A DNA stretch of 64,000 nucleotides, taken from contig NC_064677.1 in NCBI RefSeq assembly GCF_023278565.1, positions 7,626,001-7,690,000 on the forward strand. Direction: 5' to 3'. The position numbers and the translations under genes are program-made. Origin of the DNA: Colletotrichum lupini. Its lineage: Eukaryota; Ascomycota; Sordariomycetes; Glomerellales; Glomerellaceae. Positions 19,411 to 29,558 of this stretch are shown here, in pieces; position 1 is the first letter of the stretch; the number at the start of each line of letters is the position of its first letter. The notes below the pieces were generated by a model, which saw only the letters and a list, made by a program, of their open reading frames with translations, did no database searches and was not told the origin of the DNA.

Positions 19411-20388
19411 ATGGGCTTCATCTACAGCCAGCTCTTCAAGTCCTTGCCGTATCCCACCGGTTCATATGCGGGCAAGACCATCATCATCACCGGCAGCAAT
19501 GTGGGTCTCGGCAAGGAAGCCGCCCGGCACTACGTCCGTCTCGGCGCCAGCAAGTTGATCATCGCCGTCCGAAGTCTCGACAAGGGCCGGGCCGCCAAGC
19601 AGGACATCGAGTCCACCACCGGCTGCGGCAAGGACGTCATTGACGTCTGGCAGCTAGACATGTCCAGCTACGCCAACGTCCAAAAGTTTGCTGAGCGTGT
19701 CAAGTCTGAGCTGGAGCGCGTTGACATCTTCATCGCCAACGCCGGTGTGGTACACAACAAGTTCAAGGACATGGAAGGGGAGGAGGGCACCATCACCGTC
19801 AACGTCGTGTCCACCTTTTTGCTCACTGCCCTCGTCTTGCCCAAGCTCAAGGAGACTGCTTCCAGATTCAACACGAGACCTACCTTCACAATTACCGCCT
19901 CCGAAGTGCACGCCTGGACAAACTTTGAGGAGCGCACCGCCCCCGATGGCGAGATTTACAACACCATCAAGGAAAGGGCAAAGGCTTCAGACGATGCCGT
20001 AGGCAAGCTCTACCCTCTCTCAAAGCTGCTCGAGGTCCTCGGCGTCAGGACCATCGCAGAAATGCACCCGGCTTCCGAGTATCCCGTCACCGTCAACTGC
20101 GTCAACCCGGGTCTCTGCCACTCGGAGCTGGGACGCGAGGCCGGTGGCTGGACCCTGTGGATCATGAAGCTTCTCCTGGCTCGCACGACCGAGTACGGCA
20201 GCAGGACGCTAGTTCATGCCGGGGCCTCAGGTGCCGATACTCACGGCAAGTACATGTCTGACTGCGGTATCGAGGAGCCGTCGCCGTTTGTGAGGAGTAA
20301 GGAGGGAAAGGAGGCGCAAGATCGTGCCTGGAATGAGTTGGTGCAGAAGCTGGAGGCCATCAAGCCTGGTGTGACGGGCAAGATCTGA
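19411..20388 (+). CDS. short-chain dehydrogenase/reductase
   Basis: An intronless 325-residue classical-type SDR. The Rossmann cofactor motif TGSNVGLG is at 27-34 and the NAG motif at 110-112. The catalytic tetrad is Asn131, Ser164, Tyr201 and Lys205 (YPLSK). Arg54 after the second beta strand (IIAVRS) suggests NADP(H) preference. The C-terminal part holds the VNCVNPGLCHSELGRE segment after the active site, typical of the retinol-dehydrogenase-like fungal SDRs. It should be a cytosolic carbonyl/alcohol oxidoreductase; the substrate is unknown. A hydrophobic-aromatic N terminus (MGFIYSQLFKSLPYP) precedes the fold. Its neighbours are other redox genes, and it runs in the same direction as the epimerase-like gene 1 kb downstream. 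Confidence 0.9.
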   Translation: MGFIYSQLFKSLPYPTGSYAGKTIIITGSNVGLGKEAARHYVRLGASKLIIAVRSLDKGRAAKQDIESTTGCGKDVIDVWQLDMSSYANVQKFAERVKSELERVDIFIANAGVVHNKFKDMEGEEGTITVNVVSTFLLTALVLPKLKETASRFNTRPTFTITASEVHAWTNFEERTAPDGEIYNTIKERAKASDDAVGKLYPLSKLLEVLGVRTIAEMHPASEYPVTVNCVNPGLCHSELGREAGGWTLWIMKLLLARTTEYGSRTLVHAGASGADTHGKYMSDCGIEEPSPFVRSKEGKEAQDRAWNELVQKLEAIKPGVTGKI

Positions 20389-21390
20389 TTTTCGATGACA
20401 GTGTCCGGTTTCAATGAGCTCATGTTTTCTTGGTAGTCTGTCTGTCTAGTCTCCGTAGGATTCCCCAGGTTCATAATACTTCGTACCATTTATCACTTCG
20501 TCTTCACGGTAAAACAAAACACCAGCACTCATCATCAGCACGCCGTGCCTCGTGTATCTGGCAAAGAACATGAGGAGGCTGTGAGTCCATTACGAACTAC
20601 CTTAATTCCGTGATAGAGTTAATTCTCCTTGGAAATCATCTCTCCTAGTATTCACTTGACAAATGAGAAGCTCTCAATCGTTCTTTGAATCGCATTCAAC
20701 CTCACGCTCATGAAGCTTCATCTCATCAATTATGGGCGCAGTAACACAGACTGACTCAATTTGGAAGGTTGATTTCGTTAAAAGGGGCATTGTTTAGGAA
20801 ACTCAAAAGTGAGGCATGATTCCAAAGTCTTCTGATGCCCATCTTCAATTCGTGTTATGAGAAGGGGTTAAGTCATACTTAAACCCGACCGGCCAAGCAA
20901 GTCACTAACTGATTTGACGACATCGTTGGCAGCACGACTCAGCTGAGCATCGGGTCAATAGCGGACAAGTCGAAACTTCCGAAGCTTCGAACTCGGCAAG
21001 AGTCCTCTCTTGATGCGCTTTTCTAGTCTTATCACCGTTTTATTAGCAATCGGTTATGCAGTCGAACTAGGATGTCACATTGAAGGATCGACTGTTTACT
21101 GGATTAGGCAACCAATCGAGGGTATATGGAGATTGTGGTTGGTTGTTCTTAATTCCGCGTCTTGCTTACTCAACCACGGCGTGCAAGGAAACAACCCCGA
21201 GCAGAGACTACGAATTGAGGCAATCCAGGACGTTGGGTAGGTTGGTTGTAGCTTCAACCTAGAGGCCTTTGAATACTTACTTATAAGACAGTCCTTAAGC
21301 TCATCCAACACAATGAAGTGAAAAATTGGTCCACGACAACATTCATTTCCGCCACAAACTGAACTCACCTCACAACCTCTCAAGCCATCA
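20389..21390. other. intergenic between SDR and epimerase-like genes
   Basis: No gene was seen. It holds the 3' region of the SDR and, at 21282-21287, a TATAAG box 104 bp before the next ATG, followed by an A/C-rich leader. Confidence 0.5.
21282..21287 (+). promoter_or_regulatory. possible TATA box of the epimerase-like gene
   Basis: TATAAG is placed 104 bp upstream of the ATG at 21391. Positional evidence only. Confidence 0.35.
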
Positions 21391-22338
21391 ATGACTTCTC
21401 AAATCCCCCAAAAGCGCATCTTCTTAACCGGAGCCAGTGGCTACGTGGGCTCCGTCATAACAGAACTCGCAATCAAAGATGGCTACCAAATCCACGGTCT
21501 CTCCCGCCACGAAGAAAGCGACTCGAAACTCCGCAACCTCGGCGCTGTGCCCGTACGAGGTGACCTGACCTCTCTAGAGATCCTCCGCCAGGAAAGCAAA
21601 GCAGCAGACATCGTAATCCACCTAGCCACGGCTTATGTATTCGGTGGCGAGCCCTATGAGACCTTCAGACCCATAGACACCGCAGCCGTCGACGCCATCG
21701 CCGATGCTCTGGCTGGCACCGACAAGCCCCTCGTCGTTACGTCCGGTACTCTCTGCGTCGCGGCAAACCCTACCGGAGCAGAGACTACCGAGGCATCGCC
21801 GGCGGACCCGGCACCCATTAACACCCGTATCTTGACCGAACTGCACTCGCTGGACCTCGAAAAGAGAGGGGTTCGCGTCATGTCGGTCCGGCTGGCGCCC
21901 TATGTCTACGGCCGGGGCGGCAGCGGTGTAGCGCAGTTCATGGGTATCGCAGCGCAGACTGGCGGGGTGACGATTGTCGACGGTGGGAAGAACCGGACTA
22001 CAAATGTGCACGTTGACGATGCGGCGAGACTCTTTCTCCTAGCCGCGGAGAAGGGACTAGCAGGGGAGATTTATAACGCGAGTTCGGCGACAGATGTGAC
22101 CTCCTTCCAGATCTCTGAGGCTATTGCTGCCGCTGTTCATGTTTCACTGAGGAATATCAGCCTAGAGGTTGCACAGGCGCAGCTGGGGCAAACTATCTCC
22201 TTCTTCCTGTCTACAGAGAATAGGGCGTCTGGTGCAAAGGCCAGAAAAGAGCTGGGCTGGGATCCCCGAGGTCTGGGCATCTTGGAGGACATCAGCAAGG
22301 GTTCGTACGTGGAAGTTGCCAAGGCCTTCGAGAAGTAG
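21391..22338 (+). CDS. NAD(P)-dependent epimerase/dehydratase-like atypical SDR
   Basis: An intronless 315-residue protein of the extended/atypical SDR superfamily. The N-terminal Rossmann motif TGASGYVGS is at 13-21. It is followed by an early GLSRHEES segment after the second strand, GDLTSLE, and the IVIHLATAY strand. The region around residues 145-160, where extended SDRs carry YxxxK, reads NTRILTELHSLDLEKRG, so the usual Tyr-Lys pair is not evident. This matches the atypical SDR5-like group, whose chemistry is poorly known. The C-terminal half has the usual substrate-side features: VRLAPYVYG, a TNVHVDDAARLFLLA block, and GEIYNASS. Probably cytosolic, function unknown. It is in tandem with the upstream SDR and converges with the MFS transporter downstream. 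Confidence 0.85.
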   Translation: MTSQIPQKRIFLTGASGYVGSVITELAIKDGYQIHGLSRHEESDSKLRNLGAVPVRGDLTSLEILRQESKAADIVIHLATAYVFGGEPYETFRPIDTAAVDAIADALAGTDKPLVVTSGTLCVAANPTGAETTEASPADPAPINTRILTELHSLDLEKRGVRVMSVRLAPYVYGRGGSGVAQFMGIAAQTGGVTIVDGGKNRTTNVHVDDAARLFLLAAEKGLAGEIYNASSATDVTSFQISEAIAAAVHVSLRNISLEVAQAQLGQTISFFLSTENRASGAKARKELGWDPRGLGILEDISKGSYVEVAKAFEK

Positions 22339-23085
22339 CTTGGCGATGAGGAGAGAGGACGAAGATGGAGGGAAAGCTATCTTGTACCTCGTGAGGGGGA
22401 TGCTGGAGTGAGAGTCAAGGGAGGGGTGTGTGAAGAGCGGCACCGGTGAGGGGAACCATACCCAACTCCAAATGCCAAGCAAAGATGCAAGCCACTCAAG
22501 ACATTTTGATTGCCAGAGATTTCTTGGTGAATCTCTTGGACCTGACTAGCGACTTACTTGGCGTTTGTACAAGCTAAAAGAGCTTAAATCGACGTTATAC
22601 CTGGCATTGGGCCTCATCACCATGTTCTCTCTTATCCCTCATCCTTGAAGGTAACATGAAGTCGCCCTCAGATGTCCATGTTCCTGTTACATTACCATGT
22701 CTGACTTACATGTTGAAGTACTTGAATTTTCTCATGAATGAGATGTAGATCATTGAGATCAGTTGTCCTTAAGACAGTTTCAAAATCGCATGCACAGGTG
22801 ATTGGGAACTGAGATGAGTGAAAACGCAGCGAGTTTGTCCTCGCTTGCAATCGCATAAACACTCATAAAACCAGGATGAACGTGAGCGCATCGGATTGTC
22901 GAAAGTTAATCACTGGAGTTGGATCATCTCACTCCTCATCAGGAAGATAGTATTGCACGAAATCTTATCACGGCGAGAGAGAGCAGATCAGAAGACAATG
23001 CATTACATATTGGGTATATTGACGAAGCCAAACTTCATTATTGGCTATTACATAAACATATTACACAACCACCTGCATCTAATAC
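22339..23085. other. intergenic, convergent 3' ends
   Basis: No gene was seen. The region lies between two 3' ends and is moderately AT-rich, consistent with terminators on both strands. Confidence 0.5.
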
Positions 23086-24728
23086 TTAGAAGACATAGCG
23101 GAAAGACAGGTTCTCCTTGTCAGTCTTGTCCTCAAAGGCGTGGGCAGTGTAGTCGGGAGAGGCCTCGGGGATACCAGCAGCAACCATCTCATCCCTCTTC
23201 CTGTTCTCGCGGGAGAGGTAGATGCGGAGACAGATGATGACGATGATGAGAAGCGCGTAGCAGCCCAAGTGGGTGGCGAAGGCAATGAAGTAGCGGGGAC
23301 CGTCCCACTTGAGGAAGACCTGGGGGCCGATGGCGTTACCGGCGGCCCAGACGATGAAGTTGATGGCGACGGCGAACTGCTTCTTTGTCTGGCCGGCGAC
23401 GTTTCGGGAGATGAGGGAGAGGGCGAGGGTCTGGGCTGACCAGAAGGAGAGGGTGATGTAGTAGCAGATGAGGAGGCCGACGCGCTGGGAGAAGGTGTTG
23501 TTGGGGACGGTCATGAGGAGGACAGTGCCGATGACGGAACTAGCGAGGTCTGTTAGTGACTAGTTGACGGTGATACCCTGAGAAGGGTTTTGACTTACGG
23601 GACACAGAAGCCAAGCATGACGTAGAGGTTCTGGTTAAACTTCTTGACGAGCCAGACAGAGCCGAGAAGGACAAAGATGATGTAGAAACCAAGAACCATG
23701 GCCAAGAGCTGGACCTCGAGCGTGTTGAAACCGAAGCTCTTGATGATGATGTTGGCAAAGGCACCGAGACCGGAAGTGGGCAGGGTGGTGCACAGGGCGA
23801 TAAGAGAGTAACCCCAGACCTGGGGATCCTTGAGGGCCTCGATGGCCTGCTCGCGCTTGAAGGTCTTGTTCTGGATACCAGTCTGGTTGTCGCGGACACG
23901 CTCGACCATCTCCCGCTTGACTTCCTCGGAGTAGCACTTGGCGCGCATGGGCGAGTCGGGCATCCAGAGGAAGACGAAGACACCAAAGATGACGGACACA
24001 ACACCGTAGGCCAGGAACAGCCATTGCCAGGACTTGAGAGGACCGGTCTTGATGTGAGTGAAGCAGTAGGCAAGGAGACCGCCGACAACCTGCTGGGCAC
24101 CGTTCATCATGTACCAGTACGTAACACGGGACGCCTGCTCCTCGCGGCGGTACCACATGGAGGAGAGAATGACAAAGGCGGGCTGGCAGGCGGACTCAAA
24201 GATACCGAGGAGGGTGCGGACGATGACGAGGCCCTTGAAGTCAGTACAGGCGGCGTGGCAGGCGAGGACGGCGCCCCAGGCGATGATGGAGAAGCTGAGG
24301 TACTTTGCGATGGGGACGCGGGCGATGATGTAGTTCTGGGGGTACTCGACGAAGAGGATGGCAATGTAGATACAGGTGGTGAGCCAGGAGAACTCTTGGC
24401 CCTTGAGGTGGGTGTCCTCCTGGAGGCCCATGATGGAGGCGAAGGACATTGTGCCCTTGTCGATGGCCTGGAGGAAGTAAGTGCCGATCATGATGACCAG
24501 GACGCGCTTATCAATCATCTTGCGCAGCTGATCGCTGCGTTCCCTGGAGACGGTGATGGAGCCGTCGCCGACGTACTTTGACAGCTCATTGTCGACGTTC
24601 TCGAGGCGCTGGTGGTCGGCCTTCTCGTTGGAGATTGTGCGCTCGACTTCGTGGAAGGACTTCTTGCCCGGGCCGCCTCCGCTCATGGGGCGGACGAGCT
24701 CCGGGTCGGCGACTTCGGTAGAGGCCAT
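23086..24728 (-). CDS. MFS transporter, Dal5/allantoate-permease-like (anion:cation symporter family)
   Basis: Two exons: 24728-23599 and 23539-23086. The 59-bp intron has a GTAAGT donor, an internal CTAAC and a CTAG acceptor; joining restores the frame (MLGFCV then PSVIGTVLL). The product is 527 residues. A charged cytosolic N terminus (about 80 residues) precedes 12 predicted membrane segments. Diagnostic stretches are KRVLVIMIGTYFLQAIDKGT for helix 1, a DTHLKGQEFSWLTT loop, EYPQNYIIARVPIAKYLS, and RTLLGIFESACQPAF after helix 4. This is the pattern of fungal Dal5-type ACS carriers, which import organic anions such as allantoate, ureidosuccinate, nicotinate or sugar acids with protons. The substrate cannot be told. 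A longer start at 24806 is possible, but ATG 24728 gives the usual MAS.. N terminus. The GH105 gene lies beyond the divergent upstream region. Confidence 0.9.
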
Positions 24729-24941
24729 CTTGTCCAGATTAGACTGAGCGAGAGAAGGTTCCTGATGGTGTGGTGGGGAGGGCCCGAGGTGAGTGAGACG
24801 CAGCAAAGGTCTCAGATATTGACTTGATGGGAGCTTTGGGGTCCGGAGTCTTGTCTAACCTCTGCAAAGGAAGGGAAGAAGCTGAGCAACCTACAGGAGG
24901 AGAAGAGCAAGAGATGGGAGAAAGAGGATGCTACCTCGTTC

Positions 24942-24948
24942 TATATAA
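24942..24948 (-). promoter_or_regulatory. possible TATA element of the Dal5-like gene
   Basis: TTATATA on the minus strand, about 214 bp before the ATG at 24728. Low certainty. Confidence 0.3.
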
Positions 24949-27900
24949 GAGCAGATCTCAGGTGGAGTACCCCGAAGGGATGGTAATGGGTGGGTGGTAA
25001 GGTGTTAGGGAAAAGCGAGCCGTGTACCGTAGGCAATGCTTCAGATTCCTTCCTTTTCCCCTTCCGGACGTGGTATCAATCTGGGCTGCCAAACCCCGGA
25101 ATCTCACCCTCATTCTCTCCTCACTTTTACCCCAAGATTTCTTGTTGGGAAGCAGGCAGGACTTCTCCATTTCCCCGGTCCACATCTCGGTTCCCCGCGA
25201 AAAGAGACGACGAGACCAAAGCCAGAACCAAACCCCCACGGGCCCTGGGCTCCAGGTACCCTGGGGTGGGTATGGAGACGGCTTGCCGGGTCCTGTGTGG
25301 TTCGGCGAGCCGGATCACAGCTTGGACCAGACGATTGACAGGCGAGGAATGGCCAGGAGTCCAGGAGGAGTGGGTGCAATTTGGGACATCATTCGACCGA
25401 AGTGGCGGGTAGGGCAAGGTGCGATGTTGGCAAGGCCTGGTTTACCACACCTCCCCCATACGCTCGCTCTCTTCCCCCCTTCTGAACTCCGCGTTCCTGC
25501 GGTGTATGCCCCAATATCTGGGGAGAAGATGGAGTATGAGACCGTAATTTGGGTAACAAAGATTGGATAAGAAGGATGAGAAAGTGGGCAGGTTCATGGC
25601 TAGAGCAGCACGAGTCAGGATTAGGGATTGGGGGACAACGTTGCGTCGACTGGGGGACCCATGGGGGCAACAACATGAACATGTGCGTGCTGGTTCTGAT
25701 GGATGGTCAACCGGAAGGAAACCGACAGCAAGATAGGTGGGAATAAGGGTGTGGACGCATAGCTCCAACGGGGAAGTTATCTGGCTGAACTATCATGGTT
25801 GGCACGGCTGGCGAGGTCGACCCGGCGCGATGGCGTGCGCCTATACTGTGGTTCTCTGAACTAAGTGAAGTGATTGGTGGTTTTCTGCAACGGGGGATAA
25901 GGCGCGAGACTAGTTCTAGTCAGTAGTATCTTGTTGGAATGTCTCACACGAGTCTGTAGTTTCTCGAGGCGGCGAAAGGTCAGCTAATCGGTGTTGGTAA
26001 TCAAGCGTTTAAGCGGTTGAGAAAACACGATCCCATGAGCGAGATGAGGCTCTATCATTGTGGTTTTGGAGGAGAGGTTATCAATGAATAAGAATGGATG
26101 GCGGCTGCGACGGCAGTGAGCGACTTGGCATGGCACTTGGGCGCTCTCCCGGCCGCCTCATTTCTTGGATTCTTGGGCTTTTGTCGCCGCATTTCTGGGC
26201 AGACGAAATGGTTCAGCAGCGACTGGCGAAGAACAAGAGGCTCAGACCACGAGGTCCCTCGGCTGAAGGGGTGTATGGTGTGTGAGACAGCGTGGTGGTG
26301 GGCGGAAATGTTAGTAACACGAAAACTGCTTCGGGCTGGTGGCGGGCATGCAGGGATGGGATTGGTTGATGTAAGGAAAACGGCCGTCTTTCCTCGAAGC
26401 AGCCATATCGTCGGCGCGAATCCTACCGACCCGACCAGACCCGGGCTTGGCTCACCACCAAAGGAAAAGCTTGACGGAGTCTTTGATCTCGACGCTCGGA
26501 CTCAACTGGTCTTTTCCGTCTCTTGAATGACTTTACAAATTATTGTTCCGTCAATTTTACGCTGTAGGCTTTGGCTTAGCTTGTGTGAAGACGTGGTAAA
26601 CAATGGTATCGCGGTGAATTGGGCAAAGCGTAACGCAACAGTATGGAGACTTGGACATGGGGGCAAGTTCAGCAGGAGGCTGGGAATATGTGTGGAAGTG
26701 TGTGCGGGCACATACGCAGTATGTCGTGTTGCAGCGGTTGCATTGCGTCTAATGTCCTGCGGTGAGGAGGCTTGCATGCACAGGGGCTACGAAAGGAAAT
26801 TGAGTTCCGCAATCAGAATATCATAGTAATCAGGAATGAGAGCAGCCGTCCCGTAGAAGCCGTTCCTATATGAGTAGACGTTCCCGTTCCTTCAATTCCT
26901 CAAGATGACTCCAGAAAATCTCGCCCATCTCTGTAATCTCGTTCATCTCGCTCAATCTCACTCCGTATTGTACTGTCACTACGGTGCCTGGGGGAGGGCA
27001 TGGGATAACCTTATTCTACCGTCCAGGGTTCCGCAAAATGAGGTTTAAGCCTGGTTGCCTAGGGCAGAAAAGGCCCCTCAAATCTCCTCTCCTACTCCGT
27101 ACCGTACCTTAGGCTCTGGACAGTTCTCGGTTCCCCGTCGCCCGCCCTCTCCAGCTTTTGCTCGCCCAGAATTTCCCCCAAAGATCCAGTGTAGAAGGGA
27201 TTGCGGAGAGTGTGCGGAGATGACTTCCCCAAAACATAGACCCCGGACGGCTAAACACAAAAAAGCCGGGGGGCGCCAGCGGCGGGTTCGGCGTTCAAGG
27301 CTCGAAACCTCGTAAGAGGCGCAGGAATTTGGGGACAGGAACAGGGATAATCCAGATAGCAGCCACGGAAAACACCAATAGCCGTTTGCCTAAGTAATTA
27401 CAGACCAGTCAGAGACCGAGCAGAGAGCAACTGGTAAGAAAAGGAGGCCCACGGGAACCACGGGGGAGCCAGGAAAAAGAACGGGAATGGACAGAAAAAT
27501 CGGGGAAAGCTTTCTCCACCGGCGCGGGGTAAGAAGCCCGGGGCGCGGGGGAGGAGGGCCCGAGCAGCGAGCGGAGCACCCCGGTGGCGTGCCATCTGAA
27601 GCGGGGTCAACGTCGGGCCCATCCGACCAACCATCGACGTCGTTTCCGCACTCGTCGTCCAGGCCCAGGAGCGTACCTGAGAGGAACGGTCTTTCCTCAC
27701 TTATTCACACCTTGCATTACCTAATTCTGCCTTAGCAGAGACAAGTGTGTAACCGTTTCCTTCTGCGATTTCGCAGTCGCAAACGCACAATCCCAGCCAA
27801 AACACCTTTGGCCGTCCATCCAGAGTGTGGGGATCCCCAGCTCTCCTCCCATGATCCATCGTTCTTGAACCAAACCGCCTACTGGAAAGCGCGTCTTGGA

Positions 27901-28430
27901 AGGACATCTTGGGGCCTTGGTCCTCGGCCACCATCACTCCGAGCATGCGTTCCCCTCCATCCTCCCGCCCACGACCCCTCGTTTTTCCCACCAAGCATAT
28001 TTCGCCAGAGCCCTCCCCTTCATAAAGGATTCCGCACCCAAACTTCGTGCCTCTGAGCGTACCCTTTTCCCCCGAGGATCTGACATATTGTTGATAAACT
28101 TCTGTCTCACGTGTCTTCGCGTCTTTTGGTGCCGCGCCGTGCTTGTACATACCTAGATATCCCCCCCCCCCCCATCATACCGTCGCAAAGTCACATGTTA
28201 TCTGTGCCGCACGACGTTTGAACAAGAAGGTTAGTCTCATTTTACACCACCTGTAGAGTAGTCATTTTGCGTCACCAATCGACACGAATTCGATATCATG
28301 GGGAGTGAGATGGCCGTGACCTCACATTGCCAGCCAAAGCTTGATCTCCCAAGGCTAATTACAAACACAGAGACCTAAAGGGTCTAACAACCAATCCTCG
28401 CAAAAAAAACACAGAAAGAATACCGCCAAA
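24949..28430. other. 3.5-kb intergenic region between divergent transporter and GH105 genes
   Basis: Overlapping open frames on the plus strand (24990-25570) and elsewhere are compositional; none shows a family signature or good splice structure. The last 700 bases before the GH105 start are C/T-rich and contain a 13-base C tract. Long divergent upstream regions in fungi often carry dense regulation, but I cannot name a site. Confidence 0.45.
28161..28173. repeat. poly-C homopolymer, 13 bases
   Basis: An uninterrupted run of 13 C lies 258 bp before the GH105 start, inside its probable 5' leader or promoter. Length variation is likely between isolates or reads. Confidence 0.85.
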
Positions 28431-29558
28431 ATGCCTGCGGGAATCACAGAGCTCCATGGCGTCAAGCGGGCCGACATTCACAAACAGGTCAAGCAGCTGA
28501 TCCACGACATGGTCAACATCAAGGACACCACGGGCGAGTTCCTCATGACGCTCGAGAACGGCCGCGTTATCGACACAAAGGGCTGGGGCGACTGGGAATG
28601 GACCCACGGCATCGGCCTGTATGGCATCTGGAAGTACTACGAGCTCAATGGCGACCCGGCCGACCTCAAAATCATCGAGGACTGGTTCCGCGACCGCTTC
28701 GAGGAGGGCCACAAGGGCAAAAACATCAACACCATGGCCGTCTTCCTCACCCTCGCCTACGTCTATGAAAAGACCGGAAACGAGACCTACCTCCCCTGGC
28801 TCGACAGCTGGGCCGAGTGGGCCTACCATGACCTCCCCCGCACAAAGTACGGCGGCATGCAGCACATCACCTACCTCGAGGTCAACGACCAGCAGCTCTG
28901 GGACGACACCCTCATGATGACCGTCCTGCCCCTCGCAAAGATCGGTCTCGTCCTCAACCGCCCCCACTACGTCGAGGAGGCCAAGCGCCAGTTCCTACTC
29001 CACCTGCAGTACCTCTTTGACGCGCCTACCGGCCTCTTCTTCCACGGCTGGACCTTCCACGAGGGCGGCCACAACTTTGCCCGCGCCCGCTGGGCCCGCG
29101 GCAACAGCTGGCTCACCATCGTCATCCCCGAGTTCATCGAGCTGCTCAACCTCACGGGTGATGACGCCCTCCGCTCCCACCTCATCAACACCCTCGAAGC
29201 TCAATGTGCCGCCCTCGTGCCGCTGCAGGTCGAAAACGGCCTGTGGAGGACGCTGCTCGACGTGCCCGAGTCCGAGGGCTCCTACGTCGAGGCGAGCGCC
29301 ACGGCCGGTTTCGCCTACGGCATCCTCAAGGCGCAGCGGAAAAAGTACATTGGAAAGGAGTACGAGGCCGTCGCCGTCAAGGCGATTAATGCCATTCTGG
29401 AAAATATTAGCCCGGAGGGCGAGCTGCTCAACACGTCGTTTGGCACGGGTATGGGTCACGATTTGCAGCATTACAAGGATATTCCGCGGACGAGCATGCC
29501 CTACGGCCAGGCTATGGCTATGATGGCACTGGTCGAGTTCTTGCGCGTCTTCGTATGA
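28431..29558 (+). CDS. GH105 unsaturated rhamnogalacturonyl/uronyl hydrolase
   Basis: An intronless 375-residue protein with the (alpha/alpha)6-barrel repeat pattern of glycoside hydrolase family 105 (YteR/YesR type). The sequence WGDWEWTHGIGLYGIW (52-67) opens the barrel. LWDDTLMM at 156-163 holds the catalytic Asp (Asp159 by analogy with Asp143 of YteR). The ARARWARGNSW segment and the late YVEASATAGFAYGIL stretch complete the family core. These enzymes hydrate the C4-C5 double bond left at the non-reducing end by pectin or rhamnogalacturonan lyases and so release the unsaturated uronic acid. There is no signal peptide, so it acts inside the cell on imported oligosaccharides. The start is preceded by an A-rich leader with GCCAAAATG context. 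Its closest neighbour is the Dal5-like transporter, transcribed divergently. Confidence 0.9.
   Translation: MPAGITELHGVKRADIHKQVKQLIHDMVNIKDTTGEFLMTLENGRVIDTKGWGDWEWTHGIGLYGIWKYYELNGDPADLKIIEDWFRDRFEEGHKGKNINTMAVFLTLAYVYEKTGNETYLPWLDSWAEWAYHDLPRTKYGGMQHITYLEVNDQQLWDDTLMMTVLPLAKIGLVLNRPHYVEEAKRQFLLHLQYLFDAPTGLFFHGWTFHEGGHNFARARWARGNSWLTIVIPEFIELLNLTGDDALRSHLINTLEAQCAALVPLQVENGLWRTLLDVPESEGSYVEASATAGFAYGILKAQRKKYIGKEYEAVAVKAINAILENISPEGELLNTSFGTGMGHDLQHYKDIPRTSMPYGQAMAMMALVEFLRVFV

Noticed and set aside
15427..24728. Secondary-metabolite gene cluster
   Set aside because: Tailoring-type genes (peroxidase, reductases, MFS) are present, but no polyketide synthase, NRPS, terpene synthase or pathway regulator is in the window.
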